Source: Corinectria fuckeliana
Taxonomy: Eukaryota; Ascomycota; Sordariomycetes; Hypocreales; Nectriaceae
Length of the DNA stretch: 32,057 nucleotides
Assembly (NCBI GenBank): GCA_019137255.1
Contig: WPDH01000257.1
Span: forward strand, 1-32,057
Direction of reading: 5' to 3'
The translations under genes were made by a program, and so were the position numbers. Within the stretch, counting starts at the first letter, position 1, and each line of letters begins with the position of its first letter. The notes beneath the pieces were generated by a model. That model made no database searches and was not told the DNA's origin. It saw nothing but the letters and a program-made list of their open reading frames with translations. Positions 18,709-30,371 of the stretch are shown here, piece after piece.

Positions 18709-19763
18709 ATGGCATCTGCAGTTGTTGATGGCCTCGGCCTTGTTGGAACTGTCCTTGGTATCATTGGCTTTATCCAGGACAACATTCCCGAAAAGCCTGC
18801 TGAAGGTGCCTCAATCCGCATCAAGGCAGGTAACCCAGGTGACGATAATCCAGGCCTGGTAAGTATGGATGACTCCAATGACGAGCTACAGGCATTCTGA
18901 CACTGCTTAAATAGGACGGAGACATCTCTGCCGCTTATGCTTGGGACGTTAACAACAACTATCTGGGCCGAGCAGATGGTGATCATGTTGAAGTCGGAGA
19001 TGTGGCAGATGTCACCATTGACTCGTTCTCCCCGGGATCACGGGCCGAATATGTCGGCGTGTCCGTGGCTGACAATGCTGTCTGCATTGCCTGGGTCACT
19101 GTCAGCATGTATGACGGGACTGACGGGGGATCATGGACAGGAGACATTGGTTACGAATGCGGCCAAAACTGGTATGAGCAAAGCGAAATGGCTGGGTACC
19201 TGGATGAGGAGCAGAAGGAGGAATATATCCCAAGATGCACCTGGTTGGACGCGGATCATACTGAAGACGTTCCAAGCGCTTCCATGAAATTCAGTTCGAC
19301 TGCCTACGGAAAGGAGGTCAAGGACACGGCCGATAACTCCAAGGGATGCGATTTCACCTTGTGGGGTGCAGACGATGGGCCAATCAATGGTACTTGTTCC
19401 ATTCGGTTTCATTCTATGTGACAGCATAGCTGACCTACTATACCAGACAAACCGGAGAGGCGATCGGGGAGGCCACGTCTTCCTTGGATGGAGGAGAGGC
19501 TTGTCGTATCTAACATTACACGCCACAAAGCTGAGAACTTGTGCTCCTCAAAAACCTCTTGGGGCCCTGACTTCGTTGGCACAGATGGCATGTTTTGTGA
19601 TATGGACACAAAGACCATGACTCCCCTCTGCTCTACAGAGAACGTGCAAGGCTGCATCGAGATCGATGATGAGAAGAAGGTGGCCACCAAGCGATTCGTT
19701 GCGGTGAAGCGGGAGGTTGCCATGACGCACAAGGTATACAAGACTATTAAGCACTGGGGCTAA
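18709..19763 (+). CDS. Conserved-type fungal protein, 313 residues, intact
   Basis: Three exons, 18709-18858, 18915-19389 and 19447-19763, with introns of 56 and 57 nt; phases match and the joined frame ends at TAA 19761-19763. The N-terminus MASAVVDGLGLVGTVLGIIG is a Gly/Val-rich hydrophobic segment ending IQDNIP. It is followed by an acidic domain (AAYAWDVNNNYLGRADGD, CIAWVTVSMYDGT, GDIGYECGQNWYE), then a basic hinge (KPERRSGRPRLPWM) and a Cys-containing C-terminal domain (SWGPDFVGTDGMFCDM, LCSTENVQGCIEID). Eight Cys in total. I recognise the layout as one shared by uncharacterised proteins of many ascomycetes, from memory only, with no known biochemical role. The hydrophobic start could be a signal anchor or a membrane-inserting helix. 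No RIP-type damage. Confidence 0.8.
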
Positions 19764-20278
19764 GGAGATGAATATCTGGAGGTAATGAACCTTGGTAGCA
19801 GACACTTTTTAAAGTTGTTTATGTAAAGAAACCTAGCTTTCCTTAAAAGAAGCCAAGAGTACAATAGAGCTTCCTATCGGTGCTACACTGGTTGCACGTA
19901 TCTCAATCATCGCCTCGGATACTACCAACATCGCCCATCCCGTACCTGAGTTATTTAGTACAAATATCATCACCACTACCGTTCATCTGTTTCCGAGCAT
20001 TAATGAGGGCCGAGAAGAGAAGACTTAGGTCATGCTGTTCGCTTCGTTTATGGTGTGTCACTGCCGGGACAAAGCCAAAAAAAACACAGATGAGAAGAGA
20101 ACACAAAGCTAGAACTAAATTCCAAGTCAAAAGCTTAGCTCCAGATCGTAGTCAGACTAATCCTGATAATTACTATCACTATAATAAATTCACCGTCTTT
20201 AACTAAGCTGAACTACAATCTTTAGTCTTATTTCTGACTCTTATCTCCTACAGCAAGCATTATAGAGCGCAGGATACG
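19764..20278. other. Intergenic region
   Basis: About 515 bp downstream of the 313-residue gene, with its 3' untranslated region and no recognised gene. The open frame at 19880-20206 (+) has no protein-like features. Confidence 0.4.
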
Positions 20279-20396
20279 TGCTGTTGACTTTACTGTCGAT
20301 TGTTTACCAACCGATCTAGCACCTGCACAATTAATCCAGCGCTTAACGGTTGACCAAGTGACGTCTGACCATCCCTTTGCAGCACCTAAGGCAGGT
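20279..20396 (+). repeat. Dispersed short repeat, copy 2
   Basis: Counterpart of 14099-14243, same orientation, 118 bp. It keeps more G/C at CpA/TpG sites than copy 1, so it is the less mutated copy. It ends CCCTTTGCAGCACCTAAGGC (20373-20392) plus AGGT, nearly identical to the arm at 1228-1254. Confidence 0.7.
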
Positions 20397-20696
20397 AAGT
20401 TGTTAATAGTGGATACTAGACATCAAGGAGGAAGAAGCGCCACGGCCTTTAAATAGTGTCAGTGTCCTGTTGAACTGGAGCATGTGCCACTCAGGTAACT
20501 TGCTGTTATAACTTAGAAGCTGTCATTAGCCGAACAGCTTAAGAATGGGTGCCCCATGTAGAAATAGAGTTCGTATTGCAATATCATAGGTATCGCTCTA
20601 AGTTCATTAGTAGTAGTAAAACATGCCATAAAGAGTTAGTACGTTGGCACAGCTTAGCTTTCAATTGTCTATACTTCTTTGCTGAGCTGTGCTAAT
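20397..20696. other. Spacer, nothing recognised
   Basis: 300 bp of mixed composition without a readable protein frame, RNA gene or clear repeat. Confidence 0.35.
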
Positions 20697-20867
20697 TTAT
20701 TGAGGCTGTACAGTGCGAAGAGGTTTAACCTCTGCCTTTACACAATTGCAGGTCTTGACAGCACCTGTGAAGTTCCGCCCACAGATACCACACTTGTTCT
20801 CGTCAACCACTACTGGGGAGTCGGACTGTGCCACTGAGCAGCAGCGTTAGCGAGGGTTTGTGTTCAT
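20697..20867 (-). pseudogene. Small Cys-rich (zinc-ribbon-like) ORF with one stop
   Basis: A 56-codon minus-strand frame from ATG 20867 to TAA 20697-20699: MNTNPR-stop-RCCSVAQSDSPVVVDENK, then CGICGRNFTGAVKTCNCVKA and a basic tail ending TVQPQ. CxxC plus CNC spaced by ten residues suggests a small metal-binding fold. The single TAA at codon 7 fits CAA to TAA. A second ATG eleven bases upstream opens another frame (MSDEHKPSLTLLLSG) that stops after 24 codons. This could be the last exon of a larger lost gene. Function unknown. Confidence 0.45.
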
Positions 20868-21480
20868 CACTCATAAGTATTGAGATATACGTGCTGGTGA
20901 TCAGGACTCAGCAGAACGGATTAGTCTGCAAACGGGTTTGATATGATATGTTAGGGTAGTAGTAAAGGACGTTGGAAGGATTTATCATTGCAGAAAGAGA
21001 GCATTACACCTAAGTGTTGCAGGGGGCTTCGTATTTATACCCTGGAGAATATTAACCTGCGTGAATCCCTTTGTGTTAGCAGACAGGTTGCAGGGAATAG
21101 CAGATAAACTGCAGTTGAAGAATGATTTCACAGTGTCCAGCTATTGTGATTCAGATCGTTACCTAGGGTGGTGTGTTGGGGTCAGCAGATAACGCGTTCT
21201 GGATAAAGTGTGGCGTTCTAGTGGTTTCATTGGCTAGAGCCACTTTCAATAATTAGTCCATTTGACCCTATTGATGTGACTGTGTGTATTGTGTAACTGT
21301 ACTAAGCTAGGAAAAGGGGGCGGAACAGTGAGTCCCTAAGGGGATCGCTGTTGTCGCTAGATGCCTAGCATCTAAGGCAGAAATGTGGATAGTGCCTGAT
21401 AGTAGGCCTGACTAGTGGTCCTACTAGTAATATATCCTCTTAGACTAGCTGCTAGGGGTAGTTAGTCTAACTAACTAATA
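20868..21480. other. Spacer up to the transposon block
   Basis: About 600 bp with no recognised gene. A 6-bp-arm hairpin (AGATGC-CTA-GCATCT, 21359-21373) runs into CTAAGGCAG, a weak match to the dispersed repeat core, right where composition switches to AT-rich. Confidence 0.35.
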
Positions 21481-22822
21481 AGACTATTTGTAACTATCTG
21501 ATAGTACTAGCTAGCTAATTTCTTAGTGTTTCTAGCTTTTAAAAATAAGAGAATTCTTACTAGAGCTAAAATTAAACTCTAGTCTTAATCTAAAAGTATA
21601 GTAGCTCTAGCTAGTGCCTTAAGATAACAGTTAGAGCTACTATATAGAATCCTAGCTTTAAAAAGAAGGTAATAAGAGAAAGAGGTTATTATTATATTTA
21701 GTAAAAGTATAAAGATTAACCCTTTTAGGCTTTTAAGTTAGTATTTTATATTAGCTGCTAAAAAGGTTCTAAAATTATATAATATATAGTAGTTCTAACT
21801 ATTATACTAAACTAACCTTTTTATTATTATAATAATAATATTACTAATCCTAATATATAAGGCTAACCTATTATATTAATATCTTAATATTTAATAAGAC
21901 TATAAAACTATAGCTCTTATGTTTTATTATACTAATTAAGTAGCCTAATTAGTATAGCTAATTGTTTAATATTAAATTAAAAGACTAGAAGATATTAACT
22001 ATATAGGAAAATTATATCTTAATACTATTTTTTAAGCTTTTTAGAGGTCTTTTTAGCTAAGTAATATATTAATATTACCTCTAATCTTATTTACCTCTTT
22101 TTATATAAACTAAGTTATTTAATATAAAAGTAAATAAGATTATTATAAAGTTAGAAACTAGAGGATCCTTTAAGTGTTTTTCTTTTCTAATTTAATAGTA
22201 AGATAATATAGGAAATTATAAGTATTACTAGGCCTATTATATAGCCCTATCTAGAGCTATATATATTTATAATTATATAATAAAAGTTATATATTTTTAT
22301 TCTAAAAGAGGCTTTATAAGGCTATCTATTAGTATCTAAGCTATAAGTAGCTAAAATATCTTAACTTTACCTTTCTAAATAAGCTTATAGACCTAGTAAT
22401 AATAAATATTAATATGCTAAAGTGTTATAACTAGCTTAGCTAACTGCTTTATAATTAGCTAGATTATATTAATATTATTATACTAGATTTAGGCTATATC
22501 TTAGACCTTAATACTAACCTTCTTAAGAAGTTAACTTAAGGCTAGCTGTTTCTTAACTATACTTATAAGAGTGAGTAACTTAGCTTTTATACTTAATATA
22601 GTAACTATATTCTGCTTTATAGCCTTCTAAGTAATAAAACCCTTATATAGTATAACTACCTAGCCTTATAAGAACTTTCTAGTTATTAAGTAGTCTTTAA
22701 AAGCTATATTTACAGCTATAAAGAGATTTCTCTAATTCTTAGCTGCTATATAGTAAATATAAAGCTTTCTAGTGTTATAAAAGTAGCTAATATACTATTT
22801 TACTACTTTATTATACTTAAGG
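21481..22822 (-). mobile_element. Ty1/Copia pol remnant (RNase H end), minus strand
   Basis: Heavily RIP-mutated. On the minus strand about 22500-22720 reads FKDYLITRKF, VVILYKGFIT, KAIKQNIVTILSIKAKLL with TAG/TAA where Gln or Trp are expected. This is the Copia RNase H signature (T-R-R/K-S-S-x-G-Y ... K-Q-x-T-V-x-x-S-T-x-E-A-E-L/Y). Reading runs leftward, so its upstream RT and integrase should lie to the right but are replaced by the Gypsy element. Left boundary is set by composition only. Confidence 0.6.
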
Positions 22823-23026
22823 TGTAAGAGTTAGTCTCACTAGGGTGTAAACACAGAGATTATAAAGGTAGGTATTAGTATATTATAAAGCTTCCACTTA
22901 ATAAGTATTTAGTAAGTGCTTATCTAGTATTCTTAAAGGGGCTACTAGCTTACTATTTAGGCGAGCCCTAAGGTTAAGCCTTAAAGGCTTATATTAAGTA
23001 TTAATAGAGTTAGCACTAACTATTAT
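22823..23026 (-). repeat. Gypsy 3' LTR
   Basis: About 204 bp, matching 30167-30371 over its length, including GTATTAGTATATTATAAAGC and AAAGGGGCTACTAGC. On the minus strand it ends CTTACA, so the terminal CA is still intact here but is CTTATA in the other copy. Differences between LTRs are mostly transitions of RIP type. Confidence 0.85.
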
Positions 23027-23030
23027 AATT

Positions 23031-23046
23031 ACTCTCTCCCCCTCTA
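23031..23046 (-). other. Polypurine tract (plus-strand primer)
   Basis: On the minus strand TAGAGGGGGAGAGAGT lies a few bases before the 3' LTR. Its G runs survive because GpG and GpA are not the preferred RIP context, making it one of the few G-rich strings in the block. It fixes the element's orientation. Confidence 0.75.
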
Positions 23047-24121
23047 AGCCTTATCCTAAGGTGTTATTCTTTATAAGAGGAAGTTTATTATTTTCCTATA
23101 TATATAGTAGTTTACTAACTATATAGAAATAATATAGCCTATTATTAGGTTTATTATAATCTAAGTGTTATATAAGTAGTTATTAGGCTATTATGTAAGA
23201 GCCCACTTATTTTACACCCTAAATATTTACTCTAAGGTTTTATTTACTCTAAGTTTAGGATTCTCTCTTTCTTATAACCTTCTTTAGAACTCTTTTATCT
23301 ATAGTTAATATATTAGTTTTCTCTCTTAACTTTATGTTTTTCTATTTAATTAGTTCTTACCCTCTTAATATTATCTTCGCCTACTTGCTAAGTATTTAGC
23401 TCTTATATGCTAATATTAATCCTTAGAGTTATAACTATAATACTAAAAGAGTTTTATACTTAGGCTAAAGTTAATTTCCTTTTCTTAGATAAGAAGTTTT
23501 CTAGAATACCTCCTAGTAGTATTCTCTACTCTTATTATATCTAATAAAAATACTATTTCTTCTCTATTTCTTATATATATAGTTCTCTTATTTCTTATTA
23601 TACTATCTATAAAGTCTTAAATAAGTAATATAGCTAGGTATATATTATAAGTACTTAGTAAGCTATAAGTACTTATACTAATTTTATAATAATAAATTCC
23701 TACTAAGTTAGTTCTTATAGTATAATAGTACTAGAACTTTCTTTACTACCTTTCTTACTATAACTAAAACAATAAGAAGAAAAGTATTTTTACTATTAGC
23801 TGCTAATATATTATTTATACTATTTATACTATTACTACTATATAGTAAAACCTTATTAAGTTTGCTAAAAACCCTATAAGTATTTATATTTAGAGTAGTA
23901 ATATATATTTATTTATATACTAGGAAGTAGTTACTTTCACCTAGATTTAAGCTTTATATACTAAGGTTAAATTTAGTTTAATTAACTATAAGAACTAGTT
24001 AGTTTTATAAGCTTAACTAGTATTTATAATACTCTTATATTACTATAATAACTCTATCCTCTAACTCCTATTATTAGCTCTTTATACCTTAGTAGTTACT
24101 AAGTATATACTTACTATTAGA

Positions 24122-24769
24122 GTATCTAATAAGAGTTCTACTTATACTTTTCCTAATAATTTTTCTAAGGCTATCTAGGCCTTTATTGTTTAGTATTATA
24201 ATAATAAGACTCTTAAGCTATTTATTTCTTTTATAGGTATAACACCTCTTTGCTATAGTGACTAACTAGCTTCTAACTATTCTTATAATAATAAGAGCTT
24301 AGTATATAGTAATAGTATATTTAGTAATTCTTCTTATTATAGTTTAGTTTATTTTCTAGCTCTTTTTTATACCTCTTTTTACACTTTTTATAGCTATTAG
24401 CTGCTCACTTAAGATCCTAAAGAAGAAGCTCTCACCTGTTCTAAGGTAGAGCGTATTATAGCTAAGTAGTAATACTTAGAGGAGAAATAACTCTAAGAGT
24501 AAGCTTACTAAGAGTAGAATAAGAAGAATAATAAGAAGAAGGAAGAATTTTAGTCTTATTATAGTAGTTAGGTTTATTATGCCCCTTCTTAGGCTTAAAT
24601 TTTTATTATTAGTTTAGTTTATAGTCTAGTTTCTTTTATAGTTTTAAGCGGCTTTTATTTAGGGTTTTAGTAGTTTAGTTATTTAAGTTTATATTTAGGT
24701 TAGAAGAGAGTAAGTATTTATCACCTAGTTATTATTAGGTTTTTACCTATTATTAGAGATTCTTATTAT
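24122..24769 (+). other. Antisense coiled-coil-like reading in the Gypsy 3' region
   Basis: Opposite in strand to the element, a frame of about 216 codons contains only TAA/TAG as interruptions, all Gln-compatible. From 24413 it turns strongly charged: DPKEEALTCSKVERIIAK, then YLEEK, and KKNNKKKEEF, a coiled-coil-like stretch unlike the hydrophobic translation of the other strand. The 1.7 kb between the integrase and the 3' LTR is otherwise unexplained. It could be an extra antisense ORF of the element or a nested foreign insert. RIP removes TGA stops generally, so openness alone is weak evidence. Confidence 0.35.
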
Positions 24770-27700
24770 CTTATTTTTTATATATATACTTTTATTATTA
24801 GTGATATTACTATATTACTTTTATTATATTTTCTAAGTGAATTATAAGTTTCTAAGTGTTATATTCTACTAGCTATCTTATTTATTTTAACAAGTAGAAG
24901 GTTTTCTCTCTTATTTTCTTATTTATAATAATTTTTTTAACTTTCTACTTATTCTCTTCTTTTTTAAGTTCTAAAAGAGTTATTAAGTATTTATTAAGTG
25001 TTTTATATATATCTTTTTATAGTTTAATAAGTAAGACTAAAAACATATTATATATCTTATAGTATTATTTTAGTAGGTAAACTTAATAAGCTTATTTTCT
25101 AACTCTTTTAGCTATTATAACCTAAATAAACTTAAGTGCTAATTTCTTATATTTAAATTAGAAGTTATATATAAATAGTCTTACTACTTATCTTGCCTAG
25201 TATTTCTATTTAAGATATCTTTTATTATAGTTCTTAGCTTAAGCTTTTATTACTTATTTCTAGTACTTATAAGCTTTATTACACACTTAGTAAAGGGTTT
25301 TAATATGCTTAGTTACTTCTTATATAGTGGTTTTTAAGTGTTATAATATATACTTTACTACTCTTAGGTAGTACTTATATAAGGCTTATATTAAGAATAT
25401 ACTAATACTATTATATTAGCTATTATTATATATAAATTCTACTTCTAGTAATTATACTACTTATCTTTTAGGAGACTTTCTTATATAGATTTACAGATAT
25501 TTCTTTATAGCTTAGTTTATTCTCTCTATCTAGCTATTAGTCTATAAGTAGTATATAATAGATAGTTACTAATAAGTTGCTCTCTTAATTATAAGGTCCT
25601 CTTAAAATTAGCTTGTAAGAAGCTTATCTCTATTACTTATAATCCTTTTAAGACTTCTAAACTTATATTTCACTTACTTATAGAGTACTTATACTAATTA
25701 AGCTGTTATTATAGTCTTCTTATAAGAAATAAATATTATATATTTTATTATATAGTATATAATTACTAAAATCATATTATATTTCTTACTATCTACTTAT
25801 ATACTATTTAATAAACTTATAATAAAGTCTATACTAATTTCTTAGAATAGGTATAATAGTATTAGGAGTGATTATAAATATTTATAAGGCTTATACCTTA
25901 AGGTTTTTACCTCTTAGTATAGTTAGCAGCTAGTTATATACTTAGTTATATCTTTTCTAATCTTATTCTAATAGAACTTTCTGCTAATAAGTTTTAATAT
26001 CTTTATAGTTTTTATATATTCTGCTCTAGGATTATTATAGTGCTAGTATAAGATTTTAAGTCTTAACACCTCTTATATAGGAATTACTAGTCTACTCTTA
26101 AAGAATAAGATTTTATTCTAATTATAAAAGTAGTAACCTAGCTTACTAGCTGTTTATCACACTCTTACTAACTATTATTAACAGAACTGATTATTAGCTT
26201 ATAGTCCTCTAACTAGTTCTTCTAAGCGTAGTAAGAGTTATAATAAGAATACTATTTCACCCTCTATAAGCTCTCTTATAATTTAGCATAAGATATATTA
26301 CTCTAGATTAATAATCTTAGCTCTAGTAGAGTCCTCTTAGCTTTTTTAATAAGCTGTTTCTTACTAAGTATTCTCTAACCACTCTTAGGTTATACTTACC
26401 TATCTTTAGGCTTAGGTGACTATAAAAATAAACACTTCTTATATTTAACTTCTCTAGTCTTCCTAAGGAGTTTAAGGTAAGAGATGCCTCTTTTAGATTT
26501 ATTATCTTATAAGGTCTTTAAGACTTACTTATATTACTTATATATATACTCTTATAGTTTTTATCTTACTTTTAATATTAGTGATTATTTATTATATATC
26601 TAGTAGTAGATCTTTAACTATCTATAGCTTTATTATAAGAGTAGGTAGTATATTATTATAGCTAATCTTACTCTCTATATAGTTAGGATATCTTAATAGT
26701 CTATCTATAAGGTTTTAAATCTTAGGGTGGTATTTAATATTAAAGTTAAAAGGTGCTAACTTATATACCTAATAAGTGAGCCTTTCTTAGAGGTCTTATA
26801 CTAGTATAGTAATTACTCTCTTAAGTGCTATATAGTCTGTTAGTAAAAAGAACCTATCTAAAAGCCCTAACAGGTAGTAGCTCTAGTGCTTAAGGCTTTT
26901 AATAATAGCTAATAGCTCTTATTATTTTATACCCTACTGTTACTTTATATTTATAAGCTTATATAATATATAAGTAATAAGTCTCTATTAATTATTAAAT
27001 AGTTATATTAAGATTTTTAAGATCACTTATAAGAATATATTTATTTCTACTTATATATACTTAGTAAGATCCTAATATTATAAAATAGTTACTAAGTAGA
27101 ATACACACTTAAGAGTTTAGAATACTATTTTCTCCTTTTCTCCCTATTAAAACCTTTTAGCTCTTTTATCTTATTTTAGCTAGGCTGTTAAGAGGGTAGT
27201 AATTTTAGAGTACTTTATAATAAACTTCTAGTAAAAGTTATAAAATCCTTAAAAAACTTAAATATTTTTAATATTCTTTAGTATTAGCTACTTAGTAATT
27301 ATATAGACTTTAGAGAGGTTTATTTTTAACTTTTTCTAGGTAATAATATACCTTAGAAACTTAACTTCCTATTAGTAGAATATATATTTTAACAGCTTAG
27401 TATACAGTTAGAAGCTTTATAGTCTATAAAGTACCTTTTTAATATTCTTAGTATACTATTCTCTAGTTTTTAAGTATATAATAATATTATCTAGGTATAT
27501 AATATAGTAAGTGTTTAGCAACCTAGTAAGCACTTAGTAAATATATACTTAGAATATAGCTAGGGTATTAGTTAATCTAAATAGTATAATAGTATATTTA
27601 AAGTGATTATATCTTATATAAAATATGGTTTTCTACTAGTTATCTAGCTTAATCTAGATATAGTAATATATATTATAAATATTAATCTTTAAGATCTATT

Positions 27701-30166
27701 TTGCCTTAGATAATTAATCTAATAGATTACTAATTAATAGTAACAGATAATAGTTTTTTACTATAATAGTATTAAGACCTTTATAGTTTATATAAATCTA
27801 GATTTCTCTATCCTTTTTTAGTATAAAAAGAATAAGTATACTAGCTTTACTTATAGAATATCTAATCTAACTGTTTACTATATTCTTAGTAATATATTTG
27901 TAAATAACTTAAGCTTACTTCTTATTAGTAAGATATATTTATCCTAGTAGAGGTTTCCTCTCTAGTTATAAGTTAATTAAGTATTTTACCCCTTCTAGTA
28001 GTAGTAGAGTTTTTAATACTTTCTTACTAAAGGTTTCTCTTTCTAACTCTAGTTTAGCTAGTAAGATATTATCTTTCTATTTCTCTAAATCCTCTTTTAG
28101 AATAGGTATTAGCTGCTTATCTAGTGATAGTATACTATTAATATATATAATAAATACCTTTTTATTATCTTTTACTAAGCCCTTTATAAAAGATATAAGG
28201 TCTTAGACTAAAATAGGTTTATAAGTCTATATATATATTTAAGTGTTAATTATAATACCTTCTTCTCTTATCGCTTAGGTGGATAAAAGTAAGTTACTAG
28301 CCCCTTTTAGGTATTATACTTTTATAAATAGCTTTCTTACTTTCCTAGGGAACTTTTAGTGATTTAGTAGGAAAAAGGTTAGCTAGTAGGCTAGCAAGAA
28401 AAGAGTAATTATCCTATTAAAGCTAGCTAGGTTTAATACCTTTTAATCTAGATTAGACTTAAAACTTAACTTTTATACTAGTTATTAGCTAATAAGATTA
28501 ACTTATATATAGATATTTATATCTATCTTAACTTCTTCTTTAGTAAATACTTATATAATAAGTACTCTACCTTATATAATTACTCTAATTAGCACTAGCT
28601 TAGGTTTTAGCATAAGAGGTATAGTAATTATTCTTATACCTACTTATTTTCTAACAAGTTAATATCCTTAAGATAGGCTATAATAGCTTATATAGTAGCT
28701 ATATCTTAGGTAGCCTTTCTTTTATTTAACTACCTTATAGTCCTTTAGGGTGCCTTATAATTTAAAGTATAGTATCTTTCTTTATTATAATTATAGCAGG
28801 TAATCCCTCTAAGAAACTAACTTAATAAGTAGTTATCTACTGCTTATTATCTATTATTACCAGCTGGCTAGGGTCCTCTATTAGTTAACTTATTAGTATT
28901 TTAAGTTCTTAACTCGCTTAAAGGGCAGGTCTAATAGTCTATTATTTAGGTCTTTTATAAACCCTCCTGAGTGTTAGTAAAGCTGCTTCTTTTCTAGCTA
29001 TCACTCTTTAAGTAGTTATCACCTTTAAGGTATTACTATTACTATTAAGCTTTCTAAGCTAGCTTTTTTACCTTTAGGATGTTTATTTATAGTCTTTAGA
29101 GCTTCTTCTTAACCCTAGTTTATAGTTTATAATAGTATTAGTATACTAAGACCTTATCTTTCTTAGGCTTCTTAGTGTTAAGAGAGTTATAAATTAATCT
29201 CTATATATTAAAGTAGTCTATTAGCAACTGTTTTATACCCTATTAGAGGTAAGTAAGATTTTCCTATAGTTTAATTACTTACTATTTTAGATCTATATAT
29301 AGTCTTTTTATAAAGTTTATAAAATCTAACTATAAGAGGTCTTATATAGCACTTAAGTGATCTTTTTATTTTGTCTATAGAATTTTAAAAAGATAGATAG
29401 TTAACTAGAGTATTTTCTAATAATAAGTTATAGACTCTTATATATTATTTACTAACTATATAGTATAAATCTAATTATTAATTTATATACTTATTATATC
29501 TTTCTTAAGAGACTTATAAGAGTATTAAGATAGTCTTTTATACTCTTTTAGCTTATTACCACTAGATTTTATAGCTAGCTTTTTAAGTAGCTATTCTTAG
29601 AATTAATAATCTTCCTCTTATATTTTATAGTCCTCTTCTTATTAGGATACTATTATTAAGACTAATTCCTAAAGGGTTAAAATATCTTCTTTAGGGCTAA
29701 TTACTTAGTAATAGTATTCTAAGAAGATTCTTAATTAGGATTATTATCTTATATATAATTAGGATTATATAAATAATTAGTTCTTATTATTATTATATAT
29801 ATTTAATATTAGGGTTTCTCTCCTGTTAAGGTTATAATCCTTACGAGTAGTCTTTAAGTCCTCTCTTAGTACTTATTATAACCTAGCTTTATATGAGAGA
29901 GAGGGTATTCTTCCTAGTAACACCTCTTAGCTTAGTATAAGGTCTAGTATAAGAGGTATTTCCTAAGAGGGTCTCTCCTCTATAAGAAGGGTATTAATTA
30001 GATTAATCTCTTTCTCTACCTGATTAGTAGGTATAAGTTTGTTTATTATTATTAATAGTTATCTTATACTTATTATGTACTTACTATACTTTATAGGGGA
30101 TCTTATATAACCTCTTATTTTATATTATATACTAGTAACTTAGGTAGAGTATAAAAGTAGAAAGAT

Positions 30167-30371
30167 TATAAGAGTTAGTCTTACTAGGGTGTAAATATAG
30201 AGATTATAAAAGTAGGTATTAGTATATTATAAAGCTTCTACTTAATAAGTATTTAGCAAGTACTTATCTAGTATTCTTAAAGGGGCTACTAGCCTACTAT
30301 TTAGGCAAGCCTTAGGGTTAAGCCCTAAAGGCTTATATTAAGTGTTAATAAAGTTAGTACTAACTATTATA
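30167..30371 (-). repeat. Gypsy 5' LTR
   Basis: About 205 bp partner of 22823-23026, at the upstream end of the minus-strand element. Its outer end (minus-strand start) reads TATAATAGTTAGT or TAATAG, consistent with an original TG terminus changed to TA. The internal junction is CTTATA followed by ATCTTTCTAC; no primer-binding site can be matched. Confidence 0.85.

Larger units (their letters stand above)
22823..30371 (-). mobile_element. Ty3/Gypsy LTR retrotransposon, complete but RIP-dead
   Basis: About 7.5 kb bounded by two similar LTRs. Domain order on the minus strand is RT, then RNase H, then integrase, which defines Ty3/Gypsy. RT landmarks: LFILKKD at about 27805-27835 and YLDN (for YLDD) at about 27482-27500 followed by IIIYLKTRE. 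Integrase core: a KPYKY..LLILLYPF run and EISIDFI at about 25820-25850, matching the usual Q-E-I-S-M-D-F-I. A polypurine tract precedes the 3' LTR. Every domain is full of TAA/TAG at former Gln/Trp codons, so it is not autonomous. Gag/protease should lie at about 28.3-30.1 kb but I could not delimit them. Possible 5-bp target duplication: TAAGG at 22818-22822 versus TAAAG at 30370-30374, one transition apart. Confidence 0.85.

Noticed and set aside
19880..20206. 108-codon open frame (+)
   Set aside because: Low-complexity, basic and serine-rich translation with no recognisable feature; likely chance.
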